Source: an uncultured Clostridia bacterium
GTDB lineage: Bacteria > Bacillota > Clostridia > Christensenellales > UBA3700
Length of the DNA stretch: 8,732 nucleotides
Assembly (NCBI GenBank): GCA_947176975.1
Contig: CAMWSW010000035.1
Coordinates: 1-8,732, forward strand
Direction of reading: 5' to 3'
Positions 6,901 to 8,732 of this stretch are shown here, piece after piece (position 1 is the first letter of the stretch; each line of letters opens with the position of its first letter). The translations under genes were made by a program, and so were the position numbers. The notes below the pieces were generated by a model, which had not been told where the DNA came from, ran no database searches, and was given only the letters and a program-made list of their open reading frames with translations.

Positions 6901-8221
6901 CATCTATGGAAGTGATTGTTACCTTTAATCGATACGTGCCGACCTCTTTAATTTCACCGTCTAAGCATTCTAATCTCATATTGGTATCATCAAACCAACT
7001 CATATCGCTTGACTCTATTATATCCGCTAAACTTTGAGACTCTCCGTTGTATGTAATTTCAATGTCTTGTGGCACTCCAAAAGAATTTGCATTCTCTGCG
7101 GCAAGTCTTAAATTAAGGTGAAACGCGGGACGAATTGCATGACTATAATTACTTACAATCGCATCTGTCATACCTATGCTTGTGCCATTCGAACCGAGTA
7201 AGTAGGCACCATAATAACGATGATATATTGACGATCGAATCCAAGTATGACCGCTGCTATTAGCCCGTTGATTGTCAGATAATTTCCACAATCCATCCTC
7301 TCCACTTACGCCTGTCTCCGCTACACTTGGCAACCAAACCTTGTCATTTGCCCATCCTTTGTAAGCCTCATTATCTACTGTCGCATTAGTTAAATAATTG
7401 TATTTTGCATCGTATGAGCCGCCAATATCTAAAGCGTCATTATTATTGTCGTATCTAAAACTATCATAAGCAGAAGACAAGACATACTCCGTTGCCCTTT
7501 GGACATGTTGCCATTGCATATTGTCAGGCACTTCAATAAATTCCGCCAAGCTGCCATTCACACCTTGCTCTTTTGTCATTGTGTAGATTGCCCATTCATT
7601 TGTCGCAACCTGATCAACAGTAGTAAGCGAAGTAACATTATATTTCGTAGCATATTCGCCACCGTTGTTGAGTACAGATGCACGCATATAACTCGTGCCG
7701 TACATACTGTTAGGATATCTACCTATTTTATTTTCGCCTTGCGTGTGCCACTTTGCTGTTTTAACAGTATTATTTTCATGTGTCGCAAGCCAAAGTGAAA
7801 GAATAGGGTCATCTGTTTTACTGCGAGATACATATGCAGCGGTCCATTTCTTTCCGCCAATAGTTACTGTTACGTCCTTTCCGTCATTGAAACCTCTAAT
7901 ATCCTGAGCAGATATGGCAGTATTTCCCAATGTCTCCAACGTATCCATATTAGGACTTTTTGCTCCGCTTATTTGAGATATTAACTCCCAAAACGTTTGT
8001 CTATCAAAAACATCACCATTAGTCCTGCTAGCATAACCCGATATCAATAAATTTCCCAAATTCGTTGCCTGATCGTCAGATATGTTTCCTTTTGTCAAAG
8101 TAAAAGCGTTTGCGATTCCTTCCCCGCCTAATATTGCGCCTAAACAACCCAACACTATTGCAAGCGTTAAGATTGACACTACGACTATTTTTATTCTTCT
8201 TTTCTCGTTCGTCTTATTCAT
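974..8221 (-). CDS. giant 2415-residue Ig-repeat surface protein with lectin-like head and cytoplasmic coiled-coil tail
   Basis: This appears to be a cell-surface fibre anchored by C-terminal membrane helices, with a cytoplasmic tail. Visible order: signal peptide (1-39); DUF6273-like head (about 117-376); about 17 Ig-like/MBG-type modules (about 385-1958); a hydrophobic helix (1981-1999), a basic loop (2000-2021) and a long hydrophobic stretch, probably a helical hairpin (2022-2056); a charged, coiled-coil-prone region (about 2062-2200); a V/E/K repeat (2203-2269); and a charged C-terminal domain (about 2286-2415). The start is chosen at the ATG 8219-8221 because AAAGGA lies 6 nt upstream and a classic signal peptide follows at once. 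No LPXTG motif is present, so sortase anchoring is unlikely. With export of the N-terminus and three membrane passes the tail would lie in the cytoplasm, which would allow signalling or attachment to internal structures rather than plain adhesion; that role is inference. The gene stands alone, convergent with the peptidase, and its upstream region carries a candidate invertible promoter. The ligand is unknown. Confidence 0.9.
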   Translation of the reverse strand: MNKTNEKRRIKIVVVSILTLAIVLGCLGAILGGEGIANAFTLTKGNISDDQATNLGNLLISGYASRTNGDVFDRQTFWELISQISGAKSPNMDTLETLGNTAISAQDIRGFNDGKDVTVTIGGKKWTAAYVSRSKTDDPILSLWLATHENNTVKTAKWHTQGENKIGRYPNSMYGTSYMRASVLNNGGEYATKYNVTSLTTVDQVATNEWAIYTMTKEQGVNGSLAEFIEVPDNMQWQHVQRATEYVLSSAYDSFRYDNNNDALDIGGSYDAKYNYLTNATVDNEAYKGWANDKVWLPSVAETGVSGEDGLWKLSDNQRANSSGHTWIRSSIYHRYYGAYLLGSNGTSIGMTDAIVSNYSHAIRPAFHLNLRLAAENANSFGVPQDIEITYNGESQSLADIIESSDMSWFDDTNMRLECLDGEIKEVGTYRLKVTITSIDEDDVFRGDPDPSKGNGDESGKVRYFNFIITKKKIKPTLELDSDKIPYVSSLGDVYKDDTDSNGRAPVIELTYVSTDGRGYNSTELPTAIGKYKAVASVKNDCPYEIDGEVSIEFDVEKRRVVRPSVAGSVTEQYNGQNYIFQLSNVVDVDVAVTTPDGVNYDKKIHTVSIKDVGTYKIRIELADSQTTQWQNGKTGGYDLEINITPKPLKVEIKAPTSWNSGTEGVIEITDDSLEGDRTELYFYCVKGVGSSIDPDAQEIALDQYMTYDGDNYHKRIITIPSDFASGDYTFFVRMSNKNSYENQNANYVLSADTKSVPFTIVGSAVSFTASDIVWQYVNGGKTTQIGNGLQTARMTYNGNQFAFSIDTSNLEGYGLRVKTEQASGYSGDTVVTNASPNPYSVTVYLISIAGYEYKELSFTLTYMIDKAKYDLSALTWDYTSALPYSAVSQSVTLKGTLPAGLTATYTGNEQTDVGSYNAIVSFTVANAYRDNYIIPDEQNADSYIGPFSWSRAWEIKKAELSATWRQSGSDNTVTLPKLQPTDTLTNAMVDYVYYGVDAQGNIDKSKVLTEQDVLDSSNGNSEISFFVEASLKAEYAGNYTLVFASGQTNPYKFSIGENKYVVKLVAKIDGELLKASYPYRNSPYVVTVEITANEGKVPANLIIIEYYQGQTKLSGAPTDVGNYRVVISLSDSSSAYIDENCDEYEFEIQKADFDVSGLRWETSIGGATATYDFEQNKWRNASGQEVKFAYDGQPHSIALVGVDKITGLTASVTGNVVTIAGNHTLNVTFNYDNTKYNAPNFDTVFQVTIAKKELDTRDMIWGYTVGNDSTATPYIADLIYTRVDGHAVVYTMTLIGVPEELLPFISYPMSDGMIRSASVAGDYQARFEIAENAWDNYDFTLPAILLQTKPWGIDKRIIKSPEFNNGWTVFDGNTHDLSALVGFESGYENYVAISATKDGAMFTDISSAYDSGVYTLTFDLIIIDNDKSNVEWQSQTTPITIMVEKYSVYITDWVDNGKDSTTIPDLATLPKFFEYCYADIEGNPVTERVVDNTFSTAFKKIAAVKAEYVGNVVIDGEVEYEFVTDAEPNTPITFVNKPTLGINWITFDGETHTAVDFLLTNFDATVMDIIMPAEDIRNVGEYKITIRIKSGLNYSWITDDNTIDKSAVEFNVEIEKLKLVKPKNGGTIQYNGQQQIYIPTGLNVNFVTLTGNQGLERGFYTATAQLIDKTNTSWDDDTTDDVTFTFEIVRGVLDIPYVSQSMVYNGNTYNLLDGLLIGFDSNLMGITGDTTAVNAATYYATISLLDSDNYEWNTATRADSKDKEIAWIIDRAKLTSNWNTQGDTPTLTIPQDYENLVEFEYIYYDADGNEINEDALEKGKQYSVVARLLAGYEKNFEFVDAEGNTLATPETSEPKSFEMGNSGTSVTPKKEIPFEWDDTKNPPELKIPDEYKDKIHPEYEYFDKDGNKVDPKDMVDGEDYTVKVKIPDDEKDKFDFVDEDGNIIDIDNLPPHEFEKKDDKAPTSAGSLEEILQMLKDIPLWQLIASLISIILIILFISKTAKYEEERKKFNKKSDKLESSVYAGAFLGLAISGWTAIACVLMALAVVTFIIMLIAKSRRNKAEEEYDDVFQEYQRKKEENLRMMFMGMGNNGAQIANIDMGAIRGMIDDAMSRNIQQLPPATQSSVNDELVQRLLEQNAQSEERIEKLMKQLAEQPAERIVEREVAAANVNDDIINSLIEGQRIIMQELAELSAKQDAMPQVVEKVIEKEVPVEKIVEKLVEVPVEKIVEKEVKVEVPVEVEKIVEKEVVKEVPVEKVVEKVVEKEVKIHVSAPSKPKKEVAPRLTLDEAYAALSKEQKKYFDGLRQYALSKQGCKEKKSTYSITIGPSTVNPLLKLTIKKDTTVALFKMEDEYLKDIKRDATSDGTKIKVKETEVVISDAQACKAAKNMIDLREDQIERYQDLLKEQRAMKKK
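977..1366 (-). other. C-terminal cytoplasmic domain of the giant protein (unnamed)
   Basis: Residues about 2286-2415, opening LTLDEAYAALSKEQKKYFDG and containing LLKLTIKKDTTVALFKMEDE, GTKIKVKETEVVISD and a final helix NMIDLREDQIERYQDLLKEQ. The mix of predicted helices and short strands and the balanced charge suggest a folded soluble domain rather than a disordered tail. I have the impression that similar tails recur at the end of other Clostridia surface proteins with VEK repeats, but I do not know a family name or function for it. Confidence 0.6.
1415..1615 (-). repeat. V/E/K repeat linker (VPVEKIVEK-type)
   Basis: Residues 2203-2269 consist of only six amino acids (V, E, K, I, P, L) in units such as VPVEKIVEK and VEKEV. 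The alternation of hydrophobic and charged residues with periodic Pro suggests an extended or rod-like spacer between the coiled coil and the C-terminal domain. At DNA level it is a set of near-identical 9- to 12-bp units, so copy number may vary between strains. On the plus strand it gives a Ser/Thr/Phe-rich antisense open frame that should not be read as a gene. Confidence 0.85.
2054..2281 (-). other. C-terminal membrane anchor of the giant protein
   Basis: Residues 1981-1999 form a clear helix (LWQLIASLISIILIILFIS). A basic/acidic loop (KTAKYEEERKKFNKK, from 2000) follows and fits the cytoplasmic side. Residues 2022-2056 are an uninterrupted 35-residue hydrophobic run with a Gly-Trp in its middle (2034-2035), long enough for a tight helical hairpin, and then KSRRNK. 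With an extracellular stalk, three passes put the downstream coiled coil and C-terminal domain in the cytoplasm. With only two passes they would be outside, which fits the flanking positive charges less well. Confidence 0.75.
2348..7069 (-). repeat. about 17 tandem Ig-like (MBG-type) modules forming the stalk
   Basis: Residues about 385-1958 of the giant protein. Each module is roughly 85-115 residues and ends in a beta strand running into a K-rich linker that opens the next (for example KKKIKP at 471, KRRVVRP at 558, KAKYDLS at 867, KKAELS at 957). Recurrent marks are YNG or YDG near the start of a module (391, 574, 797) and VGTY, VGSY or VGNY before the last strands. Two subtypes can be seen. 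The commoner one has the YNG motif. The other has a Trp, then TLTIP, then YxYxDxxGN, and occurs near 958-1060, 1446-1540, 1773-1860 and 1871-1958. The last two are adjacent and next to the membrane, and the very last is strongly acidic. Modules are diverged in DNA, so the array looks old rather than freshly duplicated. Confidence 0.75.
7094..7873 (-). other. DUF6273-like (C-type-lectin-like) N-terminal head domain
   Basis: Residues about 117-376 of the giant protein. Landmarks: a strand with GGKKW near 122-126, TSYMRASVLN near 176-185, KVWLPS at 294-299, GLWKLSDNQRAN at 310-321, WIRS at 327-330 and a closing IRPAFHLNL at 363-371. The spacing WLPS ... W(L/I)RS ... (V/I)RPAxxLxL is the signature I associate with DUF6273 in Firmicutes surface proteins, which resembles the FGE/C-type-lectin fold. 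The position at the distal tip of an Ig stalk suggests ligand recognition. Family assignment is from memory of the motif and was not searched. Confidence 0.65.
8105..8221 (-). other. signal peptide of the giant surface protein
   Basis: Residues 1-39 have a basic n-region (NEKRRIK), a hydrophobic core (IVVVSILTLAIVLGCLGAIL) and a small-residue site ANA before F40, fitting type I signal peptidase cleavage. A cysteine at 26 follows VLG, but the hydrophobic core continues past it, so lipoprotein processing is less likely. Confidence 0.8.
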
Positions 8222-8227
8222 AATTGT

Positions 8228-8233
8228 TCCTTT
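8228..8233 (-). promoter_or_regulatory. ribosome binding site of the giant gene
   Basis: On the minus strand AAAGGA is followed by 6 nt and then ATG at 8221-8219. This supports the chosen start and lies outside the left inverted repeat, so it is unaffected by any inversion. Confidence 0.8.
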
Positions 8234-8250
8234 AATTTTGTATCGCCTTT

Positions 8251-8278
8251 ATTCCAAAAAAGGTATACTTTTACTGAC
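8251..8278 (+). repeat. left 28-bp inverted repeat of the candidate inverton
   Basis: It begins ATTCC, then six A, GGTATAC, and ends TTTTACTGAC. It pairs with 8348-8375 at 27 of 28 positions; the one difference is G8262, where the partner would require A. It contains the 6-bp palindrome GTATAC (8263-8268). Confidence 0.9.
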
Positions 8279-8287
8279 CCAAACATA

Positions 8288-8316
8288 TTGCAATTTTTTT
8301 TTGCGTAAAGTATAAT
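8288..8316 (+). promoter_or_regulatory. sigma70/sigmaA-type promoter inside the inverted-repeat segment
   Basis: The -35 is TTGCAA (8288-8293, 4 of 6 to consensus), the spacer is exactly 17 bp and includes a T-run, and the -10 is TATAAT (8311-8316, 6 of 6), with a predicted start near 8323. A small dyad, GCGTA at 8303-8307 and TACGC at 8330-8334, flanks the -10 and could be an operator. As oriented it has no plus-strand gene to drive: transcription would leave the repeat at 8375 and run antisense into the GAPDH terminator and gene. Confidence 0.7.
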
Positions 8317-8347
8317 GTAATCGTAAAAATACGCCATTTCACAGGCA

Positions 8348-8375
8348 GTCAGTAAAAGTATACTTTTTTTGGAAT
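8348..8375 (-). repeat. right 28-bp inverted repeat of the candidate inverton
   Basis: On the plus strand it begins GTCAGT and continues into a perfect 14-bp palindrome AAAAGTATACTTTT (8354-8367), then TTTGGAAT. The dyad centre (8360/8361) lies within one base of the arm's midpoint, as would suit a site bound by a recombinase dimer. Complementarity stops at both outer edges (8250 and 8376 do not pair). Confidence 0.9.
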
Positions 8376-8417
8376 TGAGAAAAAACTCTATTGTTTTAGA
8401 AAATTATTGAATAAAAA

Positions 8418-8443
8418 ATACCGCTACCTTTCGATAGCGGTAT
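8418..8443 (-). terminator. intrinsic terminator of the GAPDH gene
   Basis: A 9-bp stem (8418-8426 with 8435-8443, core ACCGCTA/TAGCGGT) with an 8-nt loop, followed on the minus strand by TATTTTTTATT. It starts 20 nt past the GAPDH stop codon. On the plus strand only a broken T-run follows, so termination in that direction would be weaker. The remaining 42 bp between it and the right repeat (8376-8417) are AT-rich and show nothing else I can support. Confidence 0.85.
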
Positions 8444-8463
8444 AATTATTTGCTTTTATTTGA

Positions 8464-8732
8464 TTACTTCAATTCAGCAAAGTACTTGATAGTTCTTACC
8501 ATTTGGCTGGTGTAAGAATTCTCGTTGTCATACCAAGATACGACTTGTACTTGAGTATTGCCGTCTTCCATCGGAGCAACCATAGTTTGAGTTGCGTCGA
8601 AGATAGAGCCGAATCTGCTTCCGATGATGTCGCTGGAAACGATTTCGTCGGTGTTGTAAGCGAAAGACTCGGTAGAAGCAGCCTTCATAGCAGCGTTGAT
8701 GCCGTCCTTAGTAGCTTGACCCTTAACTACTG
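8464..8732 (-). CDS. gap: glyceraldehyde-3-phosphate dehydrogenase, C-terminal part (5' end outside window)
   Basis: This is the glycolytic enzyme that oxidises glyceraldehyde 3-phosphate to 1,3-bisphosphoglycerate with NAD+ and phosphate; it acts as a cytoplasmic tetramer. The window holds the last 88 residues. Clear family marks are INAAMKAAS, then VSSDIIGSRFGSIFDA, then VSWYDNENSYTSQMVRTIKY near the end. The Asn in YDNE is the residue that contacts the nicotinamide in characterised GAPDHs, and this gene has NENSY where many have NEWGY. The catalytic Cys and the cofactor domain lie upstream, beyond the right edge. The reading frame is open through the edge, so the internal Met at 8686-8688 is not the start. 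It ends at TAA 8466-8464 with a terminator 20 nt later, which separates it from the surface-protein gene downstream on the same strand. Confidence 0.95.
   Translation of the reverse strand, partial: VVKGQATKDGINAAMKAASTESFAYNTDEIVSSDIIGSRFGSIFDATQTMVAPMEDGNTQVQVVSWYDNENSYTSQMVRTIKYFAELK

Larger units (their letters stand above)
8251..8375. mobile_element. candidate invertible promoter element (inverton), OFF orientation
   Basis: A 125-bp segment made of two 28-bp inverted repeats (8251-8278 and 8348-8375, one mismatch) and a 69-bp AT-rich spacer. The spacer has a near-consensus promoter reading rightward, away from the giant gene whose start codon is 30 bp to the left. After inversion the -35 would map to 8338-8333 and the -10 to 8315-8310 on the minus strand, with a start near 8303 and a leader of about 82 nt leading to the AAAGGA site. 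In the present orientation I find no good minus-strand promoter between 8222 and 8417. The architecture matches phase-variable invertible promoters of surface genes in gut bacteria and Clostridioides. No recombinase is in the window. A non-autonomous MITE is the main alternative, although no clear target duplication is seen at the outer edges. Confidence 0.6.

Noticed and set aside
8144..8146. Cys26 of the giant protein as a lipoprotein cysteine
   Set aside because: VLGC is close to a lipobox, but the hydrophobic stretch continues for several residues beyond it and a good ANA signal peptidase I site follows at 37-39.
7094..8221. Head-domain region as a recently acquired segment with different base composition
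   Set aside because: Rows counted by hand ranged from about 35 to 45 percent GC here and about 37 to 50 percent in the stalk, so the ranges overlap too much to claim foreign origin.
8308..8347. A minus-strand promoter in the present orientation using TATACT within the spacer
   Set aside because: The hexamer 17 bp upstream is ATGGCG, with no resemblance to a -35; the TTGCAA site lies downstream of it, and the TATACC in the left repeat is 20 bp from TTGCAA, which is too far.
8251..8375. The 28-bp inverted repeats as a transcription terminator or simple hairpin
   Set aside because: The 69-nt loop is far too long for an intrinsic terminator, the element lies upstream of a start codon, and separate conventional terminators serve both neighbouring genes.

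Overview
The window looks like chromosome of a Gram-positive, gut-type anaerobe of the class Clostridia, possibly a Christensenellales relative. The basis is moderate-to-low GC, AGGA-type Shine-Dalgarno sequence, a Clostridia-style membrane M28 peptidase, a clostridial/Bacteroidota-like GAPDH C-terminus (NENSYTSQMVRT) and a very large Ig-repeat surface protein with a cytoplasmic VEK-repeat tail. The assignment comes from reading the sequence and was not confirmed by a search.

Layout. (1) 1-923, plus strand: the catalytic part of a membrane-embedded M28 zinc aminopeptidase-like protein. Its N-terminal part lies upstream, and an in-frame TAA at 33-35 interrupts recognisable family sequence. (2) 941-974: a perfect 15-bp hairpin with a GCAA loop, shared as terminator by two convergent genes. 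(3) 974-8221, minus strand: one 2415-residue surface protein filling most of the window. In order it has a signal peptide, a DUF6273-like (C-type-lectin-like) head, about 17 Ig-like/MBG-type modules, a C-terminal membrane bundle, a coiled coil, a 67-residue repeat built only from V, E, K, I, P and L, and a charged globular cytoplasmic domain. (4) 8222-8463: a non-coding region holding the most interesting element. Two 28-bp inverted repeats (27 of 28 matching) flank a 69-bp spacer that carries a near-consensus sigma70/sigmaA promoter (TTGCAA, 17 bp, TATAAT). (5) 8464 to the right edge, minus strand: the C-terminal 88 residues of glyceraldehyde-3-phosphate dehydrogenase with its own terminator at 8418-8443.

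How it may work together. The repeat-flanked promoter sits 30 bp upstream of the start codon of the giant surface protein but points away from it. Inverting the segment between the repeats would place the same promoter in the correct direction, with a leader of about 80 nt and an AAAGGA ribosome binding site. This is the layout of a phase-variable invertible promoter ('inverton') controlling a surface protein, captured here in the OFF orientation. No recombinase gene is visible in the window, so the switch is an inference from architecture. A short MITE-like insertion or a pair of operators remain alternatives.
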